A DNA stretch of 10,333 nucleotides from Pseudomonadota bacterium (lineage in GTDB: Bacteria; Pseudomonadota; Alphaproteobacteria; Rhizobiales; Xanthobacteraceae), in NCBI GenBank assembly GCA_023390955.1, contig JAEWBW010000191.1:1-10333 (forward strand). Direction: 5' to 3'. The notes under the pieces were generated by a model, which saw only the letters and a program-made list of their open reading frames with translations, had not been told where the DNA came from and did not search any database. The translations under genes were made by a program, and so were the position numbers. The first letter of the stretch is position 1, and every line of letters begins with the position of its first letter. Of this stretch, positions 1 through 8,031 are shown piece after piece.

Positions 1-1371
1 GCAATTGCGGGTGTGGTGATCCTGCTGGCCGTCGGCGGCGAGCAGAACCTGCTGCTGACGCTTGGCGGTCACCAGCTGTGCTTCTTCCTGATCGCGATGG
101 CCTGCCACGGCGAACTGGCGCGAACGCGTCCGGCCGCCAAATATCTCACCGGTTTCTACGTCGCGCTATCGTTCGGCGGCATGGTCGGCGGCCTGTTCGC
201 CGGCCTGATCGCTCCGTATGCCTTCTCCTTGGTTGCCGAGTATCCGATCCTGCTGGCGCTGGCGGCATTGTGCCGGCCGCCGATCCCCGAGCGCTTGCCG
301 CGGATCACGCAATGGTATTGGCCGCTGCTCGCGGCTATCGCGGTCGCGCTGATCCTGCCGGCCTACAATGCCGGCCATCTGTTCGACTGGCTCGACGAGC
401 GGCGGGCCTGGATGATCGGCGCTGTCGGCGTGCTGTCGGCGGCGATGGCGCTCGCGTTCAACGGCAATCGCTGGAAGATCTTTGCCACCATCGTGCTCGC
501 GCTGGCGCTGATCAGGATCTATCCGGCCGACGAGGGGCGGGTCGAAACGATTCGCAGCTTCTTCGGTGTGCACAAGATCGTGGTGACGCCGGGAGGCTAT
601 TTCCACGTGCTGATGCACGGCACCACGATCCATGGCGCCGAGCGCTTCCGCAACAATGACGGCACGCCGGTCGCGGGCCATCCGGAGCCGATCACCTACT
701 ACCACAAGGACGGCGGCATCGGCCGGGCGATCACCGCGCTGCGCGAGCGCAAGGGCGCGCCGCTCACCGTCGCCGTGATCGGCGTCGGCGCCGGCACGCT
801 GACCTGCGCGGCCGAGCCCGGCGAAAGCTGGAAGTTCTTCGAGATCGACCAGACCATGGTCGACACCGCGAGCGACCCGAAATATTTCCGCTACATCTCG
901 AGCTGCATGCCCGGCCTCAAGCCGGTGATCGGCGATGCACGTCTCACCTTCGCCAAGGAGGCGAGCGGCACCTACGATCTGATCATCGTCGACGCCTATT
1001 CTTCGGATGCGATCCCGATCCATCTCGCCACCGAGGAGGCGATGGAGATCTACAAGGACAAGCTCGCCCCGCATGGCGCGGTGCTGATGCACGTCTCCAA
1101 CCGGCATCTCGATCTTGAAACGGTGGTGGTCGGCATTGCCGACGCCAACGACCTCAAGAGCTGGGTCTTCAACGAGGATTCGGGGCGCGACGGCGACTAC
1201 ATCTTCTCGACCGACGTCGTCATCTCCGCGCGCGAGGAAGCCGATATCGGCAAGCTCGCCGGCACCAAGGAGTGGACGGAGACCGAAGCCGACGACCGGC
1301 ACGGCGTCTGGACCGATGACTATTCCAACATCCTTGGCGCGCTGTACCGACGGATCAGGGATGGAGAGTAA
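1..1371 (+). CDS. Membrane-fused spermidine-synthase-like protein (5' partial)
   Basis: The reading frame is open from the first base, so the true start lies left of the window; 456 residues are visible. The first ~170 are hydrophobic, with about six or seven predicted membrane helices, followed by a soluble Rossmann-type domain. That domain has a nucleotide-binding glycine motif VIGVGAG (residues 259-265), an acidic residue after the second strand in FFEID (Glu281), GDAR (Asp312) and DAYSSDAIP (331-339), then WTDDYSN near the C-terminus. This set is typical of the spermidine synthase/methyltransferase fold fused to an MFS-like membrane region. Such fused proteins are widespread in proteobacteria and their substrate is usually unproven, so aminopropyl transfer is only a family-based guess. 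The gene ends in TAA and converges on the phosphodiesterase gene, with a palindromic repeat between them. Confidence 0.85.
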   Translation, partial: AIAGVVILLAVGGEQNLLLTLGGHQLCFFLIAMACHGELARTRPAAKYLTGFYVALSFGGMVGGLFAGLIAPYAFSLVAEYPILLALAALCRPPIPERLPRITQWYWPLLAAIAVALILPAYNAGHLFDWLDERRAWMIGAVGVLSAAMALAFNGNRWKIFATIVLALALIRIYPADEGRVETIRSFFGVHKIVVTPGGYFHVLMHGTTIHGAERFRNNDGTPVAGHPEPITYYHKDGGIGRAITALRERKGAPLTVAVIGVGAGTLTCAAEPGESWKFFEIDQTMVDTASDPKYFRYISSCMPGLKPVIGDARLTFAKEASGTYDLIIVDAYSSDAIPIHLATEEAMEIYKDKLAPHGAVLMHVSNRHLDLETVVVGIADANDLKSWVFNEDSGRDGDYIFSTDVVISAREEADIGKLAGTKEWTETEADDRHGVWTDDYSNILGALYRRIRDGE

Positions 1372-1389
1372 GGCGGCATTCCCGGATCA

Positions 1390-1502
1390 CGTGCCCCGGA
1401 CGCGGCGCAGCGCGCAGCGGTGCGCTGCAGAGCCGGGGCCCATGGTTTCTGGGTCCCGGCTCTGCGTCGCGTCATTTCATGCCGCGCCGCGTCCGGGACA
1501 CG
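1390..1502. repeat. Multi-armed palindromic intergenic repeat (element A)
   Basis: This element fills most of the gap between two convergent genes. An outer stem pairs 1390-1408 with 1484-1502, 19 positions with one mismatch (C1394/A1498). Inside is a strong central hairpin, 1427-1442 with 1450-1465: 16 positions, one of them a G-T pair, and a 7-nt loop. A smaller left hairpin pairs 1409-1413 with 1422-1426. The right arm (1466-1483) folds only weakly. No T-run follows the stems, so it is not a canonical intrinsic terminator, though it could still end or protect transcripts from both sides. It resembles the dispersed palindromic repeats I associate with Bradyrhizobium genomes; that family assignment is from memory. 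Confidence 0.75.
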
Positions 1503-1514
1503 AGACCGGTTACT

Positions 1515-2498
1515 CTACGGCTCGACCGGCGTCCCCTTCGGCAACTTGATCCCCTTCTCGCCGGCCACGTTGCGCAACAGGTCGGGACGGTCGGAGATGA
1601 TGCCGTCGACGCCGAGCTCGATCATCCGCGCCATGTCCTCTTCCCGGTTGACCGTCCAGACCACGACGCGCAACCCGGCATCATGGGCCTCGGCGATCGC
1701 GGCGGCGTTCACGTCGCCGAAGTTCGGCGACCAGATCGCGCCGCCGGCGGCCTTGACCATGCGCGGCACCGAGCCGCCATGCTCGGCCGGGTTGAAGCCT
1801 GCCGTCCAGTTGGTGGCCGCATCGCGCGCGACAGTCGGCGTCGAGCCGCGCTGGATCGTCAGATAGACGGTGGGAATCTTCGGCGCCTGCTTCTGGACCA
1901 GCTGCAGCGTGCGCCAGTCGAACGACTGGATCATCACGCGGTCGGACATCTTATCGGCATCGATCACGCCGAGCAGTTTTGCGACAAACGCCTGCGGATC
2001 GAGCGTCTCGTTCGGACGATTGGGATCGATCTTTGTCTCGATGTTGAAGCGAACGGCTGTGTTGCCGGATTTGCGCACCAGCGCGAACAGCTCCTTCAGC
2101 GTCGGGATGCGCGTCCCCGGGATCGCGCGCTGGGTGGCAAACGACTTTGCGTAATTGCTGTCCGGCCGGATCTGGCCGACGTCGAAGCGCTTCACCTCGT
2201 CGAGCGTCAGCTTGTCGAACGGCGTACCGGGTGCGGCGATGTAGGCACCGCTCGCATCGCGCGTGAGGTCGGGGTTCAGGCTGCGCTCATGCGAGACGAT
2301 GACCTCGCCATCCGCGGTCACGCCGACGTCGAGCTCCAGCGTATCCACGCCCATTGTCAGGGCATGGGCAAAGGCAGGTAGCGTGTTTTCGGGAAAAAGT
2401 GCCCGTCCGCCGCGGTGCGCCTCGAGGTCGAATGCCATGGTCGGTCCCGCAATGAGAATAGCGAGCGTCGTCAATATGATCGCAACAGGTGAGGGCAT
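1515..2498 (-). CDS. Periplasmic glycerophosphodiester phosphodiesterase
   Basis: A 327-residue protein of the GDPD (GlpQ/UgpQ) family, which hydrolyses glycerophosphodiesters to glycerol-3-phosphate and an alcohol. The N-terminus is a clear signal peptide (hydrophobic residues 5-18, likely cleavage after TMA at 20-22), so the enzyme is probably periplasmic. The mature protein starts with the family signature EAHRGG (catalytic His28, Arg29), then PENTLPAF (Glu37), ELDV (Glu55 and Asp57, metal ligands) and SHE (His70, the second catalytic His). The C-terminus carries VVWTVNREEDM and GVDGIISDRPDLL, the usual end of the TIM barrel. The start at 2498 is kept because it gives the signal peptide, although no strong Shine-Dalgarno sequence precedes it. 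It is divergent from the desaturase gene. It could recycle headgroups released from phospholipids or glycans; substrate range cannot be read from sequence. Confidence 0.93.
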   Translation of the reverse strand: MPSPVAIILTTLAILIAGPTMAFDLEAHRGGRALFPENTLPAFAHALTMGVDTLELDVGVTADGEVIVSHERSLNPDLTRDASGAYIAAPGTPFDKLTLDEVKRFDVGQIRPDSNYAKSFATQRAIPGTRIPTLKELFALVRKSGNTAVRFNIETKIDPNRPNETLDPQAFVAKLLGVIDADKMSDRVMIQSFDWRTLQLVQKQAPKIPTVYLTIQRGSTPTVARDAATNWTAGFNPAEHGGSVPRMVKAAGGAIWSPNFGDVNAAAIAEAHDAGLRVVVWTVNREEDMARMIELGVDGIISDRPDLLRNVAGEKGIKLPKGTPVEP

Positions 2499-2672
2499 CG
2501 GGGCGCAATCGGCAAGGGCAGGGAACGGTATTTGACCGGTTTTTAGGCGCCCCGGCCAGTCCGAAATGCGCTGTCCTGCCTGTTGAAAGCTCGGGGTGCA
2601 GGCAGAGCCGCACCTTGGGTTGCGTCAGCCCGGCCTGTATGTAGTCTTGGCGCCTCCTGGAATCTCTGCCCC

Positions 2673-3632
2673 GTGCAACAGAAACGCGATCACCGCATTA
2701 TCCGCAGCCGGCATTTCCACAAGATGCAGCGGCGGCATTTCATCGTGTTCGATGTGCTGCCATTCGTCGGCACGCTGGTGGCGCTGGCGCTGCTGTTCGT
2801 TCGGCCGATCGGTGCCGTCGAACTCAGCCTGTTCTTCGGACTTTGGCTGGTCACCGGCCTTGGCCTCACCGTCGGCTATCACCGCCTGTTCACGCATCGC
2901 GCGTTCGAGACCTCGACGGCGATGAGCGCGCTGCTGATCGTGATGGGATCGATGGCCGGTCGCGGGCCGATGCTGTCCTGGGCGGCGATGCACCGCCGGC
3001 ACCACGAATTGTCCGATCACGACGGCGATCTGCATTCGCCGCGCCTGCATGGCGACGGCATGCTCGGGCGCTTGCGCGGCTTCCTGCACGCGCACCTGAC
3101 CTGGATGATCGAGCACGACTATCCCAATGTCGCGGTATACGTGCCCGACCTGATGGCGAACCGCACGCTGGTCGCGGTCAACAGCTACTACTATAGCTGG
3201 GTCGCGCTCGGGCTCGCGATCCCAGCCGCGATCGGCGGGCTCGCCACGATGAGCCTGTGGGGTGTGCTGACCGGATTGCTCTGGGGCGGCGTGGTGCGGA
3301 TGTTCGTGGTCGAGCAGACCATGTCCGCGATCAACTCGGTGATGCACACATTCGGGACGCGGCCCTTCGCGACGCGTGACGACAACAGCCGCAACCTCGG
3401 CATCATGGCGTGGCTGGCCTGGGGCGAGGGCTGGCACAACAACCACCACGCCTTTCCTTATTCCGCCGCCTTCGGTCTGCGCTGGTTCGAGTTCGATCCC
3501 GGCTTCCTCTTCATTCGGCTCCTTGCCGCGCTCGGGCTCGCCTGGGATGTGAAGGTGCCGAGCGAGGAGAAGATCGCCCGCCGCGCATTGCGACGGCCGG
3601 GCGAAGCGGCTGCCGATCTCGAAGCGGGCTGA
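2673..3632 (+). CDS. Acyl-CoA/acyl-lipid fatty acid desaturase
   Basis: Membrane di-iron desaturase, 319 residues from the chosen GTG. All three histidine boxes are present: HRLFTH (70-75), HRRHH (107-111) and HNNHH (255-259, in the family context HNNHHAFPYSA), plus the conserved NSVMHTFG with His225. Hydrophobic segments at about 25-43, 48-66, 82-96 and 175-212 fit the usual four-helix arrangement. It resembles the stearoyl-CoA delta-9 desaturase group, so introduction of a cis double bond into a long acyl chain is the likely reaction, with unknown position and carrier. Start choice is uncertain. The frame is open upstream to a TTG at 2583, but that extension looks like untranslated sequence. 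GTG 2673 and ATG 2724 are both possible, and neither has a strong ribosome binding site. It is followed after 38 nt by the MBOAT gene, so the two are probably co-transcribed. Confidence 0.9.
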   Translation: MQQKRDHRIIRSRHFHKMQRRHFIVFDVLPFVGTLVALALLFVRPIGAVELSLFFGLWLVTGLGLTVGYHRLFTHRAFETSTAMSALLIVMGSMAGRGPMLSWAAMHRRHHELSDHDGDLHSPRLHGDGMLGRLRGFLHAHLTWMIEHDYPNVAVYVPDLMANRTLVAVNSYYYSWVALGLAIPAAIGGLATMSLWGVLTGLLWGGVVRMFVVEQTMSAINSVMHTFGTRPFATRDDNSRNLGIMAWLAWGEGWHNNHHAFPYSAAFGLRWFEFDPGFLFIRLLAALGLAWDVKVPSEEKIARRALRRPGEAAADLEAG

Positions 3633-3670
3633 GCGACCGCGCAGGCCCATGAAAGTGCAGCTTCACACCG

Positions 3671-5053
3671 ATGCTGTTTAACGACTACCCGTTCCTGTTG
3701 GTGTTCCTGCCCGCGGCGATCCTGATCTACCGCGTCGCCGACCCCTATCCGCAATGGCGCATCGGCGTGCTGGTCGCGCTGTCGCTCGCCTTCTATGCCT
3801 GGGGCAATCCGTCATTCATCCTGCTGCTGATCGCCTCGATCCTGATCAACTGGCTGGCCGCGCACGCTTATGGGAGGATGAAATGGCGCGGGGTCGTTGC
3901 GCTCGTGATCGTGCTCGATCTGGCGGTGCTGGCGCTGTTCAAATACGCCAACTTCGCGCTGGCCAATCTCGGGCTCGTGTTAGGGGCAAAAATGCCCGAG
4001 CTCGACATCGGACTGCCGCTCGGCATCTCCTTCTTCACCTTCCACCACATCATGTACCTGGTCGATCTCAGGCGCGGCAAGGCTCCGCTCTACGCGCTCG
4101 ACCGCTACGCGCTCTACATCGCGTTCTTCCCGCAGGCGATCGCCGGCCCTTTGGTGCGCTGGTCCGAGGTCATGCATCAGTTCGGGGAGAAGGTGTATGT
4201 GCCGGGCTGGCAGCGCCGGTTTTGCGTCGCGACCTGCTTCATCGCCATCGGCCTGTTCGAGAAGGTCGTGATCGCCGACGGCATCGCGCATCTGCTCGAT
4301 CCGCTCTATCGGCAAGCACTCGTCGGACCGCTGCAGAACGGCGAGGCCTGGCTCGCCTTCTGCTTCTCGTTCCAGATCCTGTTCGACTTCTCCGGCTATT
4401 CCGACATCGCGATCGGGCTTGGCCTGCTGTTCGGCGTGCAGCTGCCGTATAATTTCAACGCGCCGCTGCGCTCGACCAACATCCAGGACTTTTGGCAGCG
4501 CTGGCACATCACGCTGATGCAGTTTTTGCGCGACTACGTGTTCTACCCGCTGGTCAATCTGCGTTTCCTGCCGCGACGCCTCCTGCCGCTGCAGTTCTTC
4601 GGCGCGATGCTGCTCACCATGGCGCTGTGCGGCCTCTGGCACGGCGCGAGTTGGACCTTTGTGCTCTGGGGCGTGCTGCACGGTACCGCCCTTGTGGGCT
4701 GCGCGCTGTGGCGCCGCTATGGCCCGCGTTTTCCGACAGCGCTTGGCTGGGCCTTGACCGTCCTGTTCGTGCTCGCGACCGGCGTGATCTTTCGCGCCGG
4801 ATCGGTGGAGGCGGCCTGGCATGTCTTCCAGGGATTGACGGTGCCGCTACCGGCCGAGAACCTTGGGCGCCTCTGGCCTCTGGTCGGGGCCGCGGTGATG
4901 GCGTTCCTGCTGCCGACCAGTCAGGACATCGTCGCGTTTTTCACCCGTCGTCCGAATGTGCTGCTAGCAGGCCTGCTTGGCGTCGGCCTGCTGGCCTTGC
5001 TGCTTCAGATCGGAGAGCAGAACCTGCATGAGTTCGTCTACTTCAAGTTCTGA
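3671..5053 (+). CDS. MBOAT family O-acyltransferase (AlgI/DltB-like)
   Basis: A 460-residue polytopic membrane protein beginning MLFNDYPFLLVF, the characteristic AlgI-type start, which fixes the start codon despite no clear Shine-Dalgarno sequence. Family motifs in order: PQAIAGPLVRW (about residues 155-165), FSGYSDIAIGLG (240-251), LPYNFNAPLRS, DFWQRWHITL (273-282, with His279), LRDYVFYPL, and LWHGASWTF with the presumed catalytic His324. There are around ten or more hydrophobic segments. Relatives transfer acetyl (AlgI, PatA), D-alanyl (DltB) or longer acyl groups across the membrane to extracytoplasmic acceptors, usually with an SGNH-type partner. That partner is encoded next, overlapping by 26 nt. 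The gene lies 38 nt after the desaturase. The FAAL and ACP genes just downstream on the other strand suggest an ACP-bound fatty acyl donor, which is inference. Alginate-type acetylation is an alternative; no alginate genes are visible. Confidence 0.93.
   Translation: MLFNDYPFLLVFLPAAILIYRVADPYPQWRIGVLVALSLAFYAWGNPSFILLLIASILINWLAAHAYGRMKWRGVVALVIVLDLAVLALFKYANFALANLGLVLGAKMPELDIGLPLGISFFTFHHIMYLVDLRRGKAPLYALDRYALYIAFFPQAIAGPLVRWSEVMHQFGEKVYVPGWQRRFCVATCFIAIGLFEKVVIADGIAHLLDPLYRQALVGPLQNGEAWLAFCFSFQILFDFSGYSDIAIGLGLLFGVQLPYNFNAPLRSTNIQDFWQRWHITLMQFLRDYVFYPLVNLRFLPRRLLPLQFFGAMLLTMALCGLWHGASWTFVLWGVLHGTALVGCALWRRYGPRFPTALGWALTVLFVLATGVIFRAGSVEAAWHVFQGLTVPLPAENLGRLWPLVGAAVMAFLLPTSQDIVAFFTRRPNVLLAGLLGVGLLALLLQIGEQNLHEFVYFKF
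5012..5017 (+). promoter_or_regulatory. Ribosome binding site inside MBOAT gene
   Basis: GGAGAG lies 10 nt before the ATG at 5028 and inside the MBOAT coding region. It supports that ATG over the in-frame TTG at 4977, which would add 17 residues (Cys/Trp/Arg-rich) that look like an out-of-frame reading of the MBOAT gene. Confidence 0.55.
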
Positions 5054-6035
5054 CACGGATCCGGGCTGGGCTCGGTCTCTGCTGAGCTGCTTCGGCGTCT
5101 TCGCCGCAGGCGGCCTGCTGATCGCCCTGTTCGTGGTGCTGGTCGATCCCTATGACAGCGGCCATTTTGGCTGGCTCGGCCTTCGCGGCATCTCCGACCG
5201 CTACGCCTCGACGGCCAATGCCAGCCGCGCCCGCGACCCGCAATTCGATTCCGCAATCTTCGGCAACTCGACCGGACAATTGCTCGAGCCGGCGAAGCTC
5301 GACGAATTGACCGGCCGTCGCTTCGTCCAGCTCGTGGCGCCCGGCGCCGACCCGCGCGGTGATCTCGCGATCCTCGACTTCTTCGCGCGGCATCATCGCA
5401 AGATTGGCGCGCTGGTGTTCGTCACGGATGATCTCTGGTGCAGGACCCAACTGCCGCCGCTGGAGAAGGACGACTTTCCGTTCTGGCTCTACGAGGGCAG
5501 CGCGGCGCGCTATCTCGCCAATCTCTTCAACTGGCGCACGCTGGATCGCGCGTTCCGGCGCATCGCCATCGTCCGTGGGGAGCGCGTTCCAACGCGGGCG
5601 GACGGGTACTGGAATTATGAGGAGACGTGGCCCGCGACGAAACATCCGGAAGCCACCCCGCCGGCGCAGGCCGCGCCCTTCACGGGCATCACCGGTGCTT
5701 CCTTTCCATTCGCGGCGATGCTGGCGGACGCTGTCGCAAGGCTTCCCGCTGACATTCCGATCGTCATCCTGATGCCGCCGTCGTTCTACACGATCGTGCC
5801 GCAGCCGGGTGGCCGCGACGCTGCGCTGCATCGGGAATGCAAGGCGGCCTATCAAGACATCGTCCGCGGCCGCGCCAACAGCAGCGTGCTCGACTACCGC
5901 GTCAACAATGCGTTGACCCGCGATCCCGCCAATTTCGTCGATCTCATCCACTATCGCCCGAAGATCGCCCGCAAGCTGGAAGAAGGCATCGCCGCGAGCC
6001 TGCGGCTCGGCGACAAGGCGCAGATTGATTTCTAG
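5028..6035 (+). CDS. Membrane-anchored SGNH-like protein, MBOAT partner (DltD/AlgJ-like role)
   Basis: A 335-residue protein with one N-terminal membrane helix (about residues 17-39) and a periplasmic domain. The block-I motif FGNST holds a candidate nucleophile Ser81, and near the C-terminus FVDLIHYRP supplies Asp305 and His308 in the DxxH spacing of SGNH hydrolases, so a complete Ser-Asp-His triad is plausible. Such proteins are the regular companions of MBOAT acyltransferases (DltD, AlgJ/AlgX) and take part in passing the acyl group to the extracytoplasmic acceptor. The 26-nt overlap with the MBOAT gene and the internal Shine-Dalgarno sequence suggest translational coupling. The TAG stop is shared, in a CTAG palindrome, with the stop of the convergent FAAL gene. 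The sequence is too diverged for me to name a subfamily; the fold assignment rests on motifs and context. Confidence 0.8.
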   Translation: MSSSTSSSDTDPGWARSLLSCFGVFAAGGLLIALFVVLVDPYDSGHFGWLGLRGISDRYASTANASRARDPQFDSAIFGNSTGQLLEPAKLDELTGRRFVQLVAPGADPRGDLAILDFFARHHRKIGALVFVTDDLWCRTQLPPLEKDDFPFWLYEGSAARYLANLFNWRTLDRAFRRIAIVRGERVPTRADGYWNYEETWPATKHPEATPPAQAAPFTGITGASFPFAAMLADAVARLPADIPIVILMPPSFYTIVPQPGGRDAALHRECKAAYQDIVRGRANSSVLDYRVNNALTRDPANFVDLIHYRPKIARKLEEGIAASLRLGDKAQIDF

Positions 6036-7735
6036 CCGATTTCGTCAAACTCGCCGTCAAGCCAGAGCTGGCGTGCGCGCTTGCGCTGGATCTTGCCGCT
6101 GGTGGTCTTTGGCAGCGTGCCGGGACGGATCAGCGCAATATGGCGCGCGGAAAGCTCGTGGTGGTCGGCGACGCCCTCGCGGATCAGCCCCTTGATGTCG
6201 TCGGGGTCGATGCTGTTGCGCGCGGTGCGCTCGACCTCCTGCACGATGACGAGGGTCTCCTCGCCGGTCTCGTCCTGCACCGAGAACGCCGCGCCGCAGT
6301 TTTCACGCAAGCCATCGTGCAGTGATTGCACGGTGCGCTCGATGTCCTGCGGATAATGGTTGATGCCGCGGATGATGATGAGGTCCTTGATCCGCCCGGT
6401 GACGAACAATTCGCCGGTGTCGTCGAGGAAGCCGAGATCGCCGGTGCGCAGCCAGGCGGTGCCGTCCTCGCCGGCGATCGTCGCGTTCAGGTTCGCTTTC
6501 GTCGCCGCGTCATTGCGCCAATAGGCGTGGGCAACGTTGCCGCCGCTGACCCAGATCTCGCCAATCGCGTTGGCAGGCAGCCGTACGCAAGCGTCGGGCG
6601 CGACGATCGCGATTGCTTCGCCCTCCAGCGCGCGGCCGCAGCCGACCACCGTCTGTGCGTCGGCCTCCTCAGTGGGCGGCGCCGCGATGTGCGCCTGCAG
6701 CGCGGCGTGGCTGACGCGACGCGTGACATGACCTTCGCCCCGCTCGCCGCCGGAGATCAACAGCGTCGCCTCGGCCATGCCATAGGCCGGATACATCGCG
6801 CGCGGATCAAAACCATGCGGTGCGAACGTCCCGGCGAAACGCGCAATGGTCTCGGCATGAACCGGCTCGGCGCCGTTGAGCGCGATCCTGAGGCAGGACA
6901 GATCGATGCCGTCCATCTGCTCGGGGCGATAGCGGCTGACGCAGAGGTCGAAGCCGAAATTCGGGCTGCAAACGACTTCGGCGCGGTAATGCGAGACAGC
7001 GCGCAGCCAGCCCAGCGGCCGCTGCATGAACGCGTTCGGCGCCATCAGCACGCAGGGCGCGCCGACATAGAAGGCCTGCAGCGCATTCAGGATCAGGCCC
7101 ATGTCGTGATAGAGCGGCACCCAGTTGACGTAGGTCGATTGCCTGGTGTTGCCGAGCGCACGCCGGATCATCTCGAGATTGGCGAGCAGATTGGCGTGGC
7201 TCACCATCACGCCCTTGGGATCGGAGGTCGAGCCGGATGTGTATTGCAGGAAGGCGATGTCGTCCGGCTCGGGTGCAGGCAAATCGGTAGCTGGGCCCGC
7301 ACGCTCCGCAAAATCCACCTCGATCCATCGCAGATTCTCGCGCGCGAAGCGGGCCTGCAGATCGCCGCGCAGGGCGAAGGCCGAAGTGGTCAGCGCCAGC
7401 GACGGCTCGCAATCCCGGAGGATCGCGGCGCTGGCGTCGCGCGCACTGTTCCGCCGCGGCATCATCAACGGCACCGCGATCACGCGCGCCATCAGGCAGC
7501 CGAAGAAGGCGACCATGAATTCGAGGCCGGGCGGAAACACCAGGATCGCGCGGTCGCCGGGCGCGGTCGAATCGATCAGCCGCGCGGCGAGCGCGCTGGC
7601 TGAATCATGCAGCTGCCTGTAGCTGATCGAGGCCTCTTCGGTGCCGCGGTCGGAGACGAAGATATAGGCGGGATCGTCACCCCGGTCGTGCGCGCGCCGC
7701 GCCAGCAGCGCGACCAGCGAGCGGGCGCTGTCCAT
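6032..7735 (-). CDS. Fatty acyl-AMP ligase (FAAL)
   Basis: A 567-residue member of the ANL adenylating superfamily. Motifs in order: P-loop YTSGSTSDPKG (165-175), VPLYHDMGLI (207-216), YGMAEAT (318-324), RTGDLGFL (430-437), GRIKDLIIIRG (447-457) followed by NHYPQDIE, and PKTTSGKIQRKR with the catalytic Lys548. The NHYPQDIE run, the C-terminal NCGAAFSV and the segment between YGMAEAT and RTGDLG match FAALs rather than acyl-CoA synthetases. FAALs form acyl-adenylates from fatty acids and ATP and pass the acyl group to an acyl carrier protein instead of CoA. The ACP gene lies 12 nt upstream on the same strand, giving the matching acceptor. The ATG is preceded immediately by GGAG, too close for ideal spacing, so coupling to ACP translation is likely. 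No PKS or NRPS gene is nearby, so the usual FAAL destination is absent from the window. Confidence 0.93.
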   Translation of the reverse strand: MDSARSLVALLARRAHDRGDDPAYIFVSDRGTEEASISYRQLHDSASALAARLIDSTAPGDRAILVFPPGLEFMVAFFGCLMARVIAVPLMMPRRNSARDASAAILRDCEPSLALTTSAFALRGDLQARFARENLRWIEVDFAERAGPATDLPAPEPDDIAFLQYTSGSTSDPKGVMVSHANLLANLEMIRRALGNTRQSTYVNWVPLYHDMGLILNALQAFYVGAPCVLMAPNAFMQRPLGWLRAVSHYRAEVVCSPNFGFDLCVSRYRPEQMDGIDLSCLRIALNGAEPVHAETIARFAGTFAPHGFDPRAMYPAYGMAEATLLISGGERGEGHVTRRVSHAALQAHIAAPPTEEADAQTVVGCGRALEGEAIAIVAPDACVRLPANAIGEIWVSGGNVAHAYWRNDAATKANLNATIAGEDGTAWLRTGDLGFLDDTGELFVTGRIKDLIIIRGINHYPQDIERTVQSLHDGLRENCGAAFSVQDETGEETLVIVQEVERTARNSIDPDDIKGLIREGVADHHELSARHIALIRPGTLPKTTSGKIQRKRARQLWLDGEFDEIG

Positions 7736-7747
7736 CTCCGAAAGGCT

Positions 7748-8005
7748 TTAGGCCGCCGAGCGCGCCGCCGCACGCCGGTCGGCGAGGTAGCGCGACAGCG
7801 CTTCCACCGTGGGATGATCGTAGAAATCGTCGGTCGACAGTTCGAGGCCCAGCTTCTCCTCGAGATCCATCATGAGATAGACGAGCATCGCCGAATCAAG
7901 CCCGAGCCGGTTGAATTTGGTGCCTGTCTCGACCCGGTCCTTCGAAATCCGCAGGACATTCGCCAGTGACGTTACGCAGAACTCCGCAATCTGCTCTCGT
8001 GTCAT
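7748..8005 (-). CDS. Acyl carrier protein
   Basis: An 85-residue carrier protein with the phosphopantetheine site LGLDSAM (Ser38), where Ala replaces the Leu of the commoner DSL. Around it are acidic helices (LVYLMMDLEEKLGLEL, then FYDHPTVEALSRYL), the normal four-helix ACP pattern. I chose the ATG at 8005 over an in-frame start at 8059, because GGGAA sits 5 nt upstream and the 8059 start would lie inside the -35 box of the predicted promoter. The FAAL gene follows after 12 nt, so the two form an operon; this ACP is most likely the FAAL acceptor rather than the housekeeping AcpP of fatty acid synthesis. After loading, it could hand the acyl chain to the MBOAT protein encoded on the other strand, as DltC does with DltB; that step is inference. 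Confidence 0.92.
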   Translation of the reverse strand: MTREQIAEFCVTSLANVLRISKDRVETGTKFNRLGLDSAMLVYLMMDLEEKLGLELSTDDFYDHPTVEALSRYLADRRAAARSAA

Positions 8006-8010
8006 GTCAT

Positions 8011-8029
8011 TTCCCAGAAATATTGGGAA
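8011..8029 (-). promoter_or_regulatory. Operator-like palindrome at the ACP-FAAL start site
   Basis: TTCCCA-N7-TGGGAA, perfect 6-bp arms around an AT-rich centre. It lies just downstream of the -10 box, covering roughly -4 to +14 of the predicted transcript, and its distal arm is the Shine-Dalgarno sequence of the ACP gene. This is a classic repressor position; a hairpin hiding the Shine-Dalgarno sequence is the alternative, but the transcript may start inside the left arm. The binding protein is unknown. Confidence 0.5.
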
Positions 8030-8031
8030 CG

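Noticed and set aside
166..1302. Long - strand reading frame (378 codons) opposite the spermidine-synthase-like gene
   Set aside because: Arg/Asp/His-rich composition with no family motif; an antisense shadow typical of GC-rich coding DNA.
1427..1465. Central hairpin of element A as an intrinsic terminator
   Set aside because: The stem is strong but no T-run follows on either strand; better described as part of a larger palindromic repeat.
2617..2652. TTGGGT-N17-TATGTA as desaturase promoter
   Set aside because: Only three of six matches in each box; not distinguishable from chance.
3980..4822. - strand reading frame (280 codons) opposite the MBOAT gene, and the similar 2625-3650 frame opposite the desaturase
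   Set aside because: Gln/Arg/Glu-rich mirror of membrane-protein codons; shadow frames.
6326..7603. Long + strand reading frame (425 codons) opposite the FAAL gene
   Set aside because: No recognisable motifs, skewed composition, fully antisense to a gene with every ANL motif intact.
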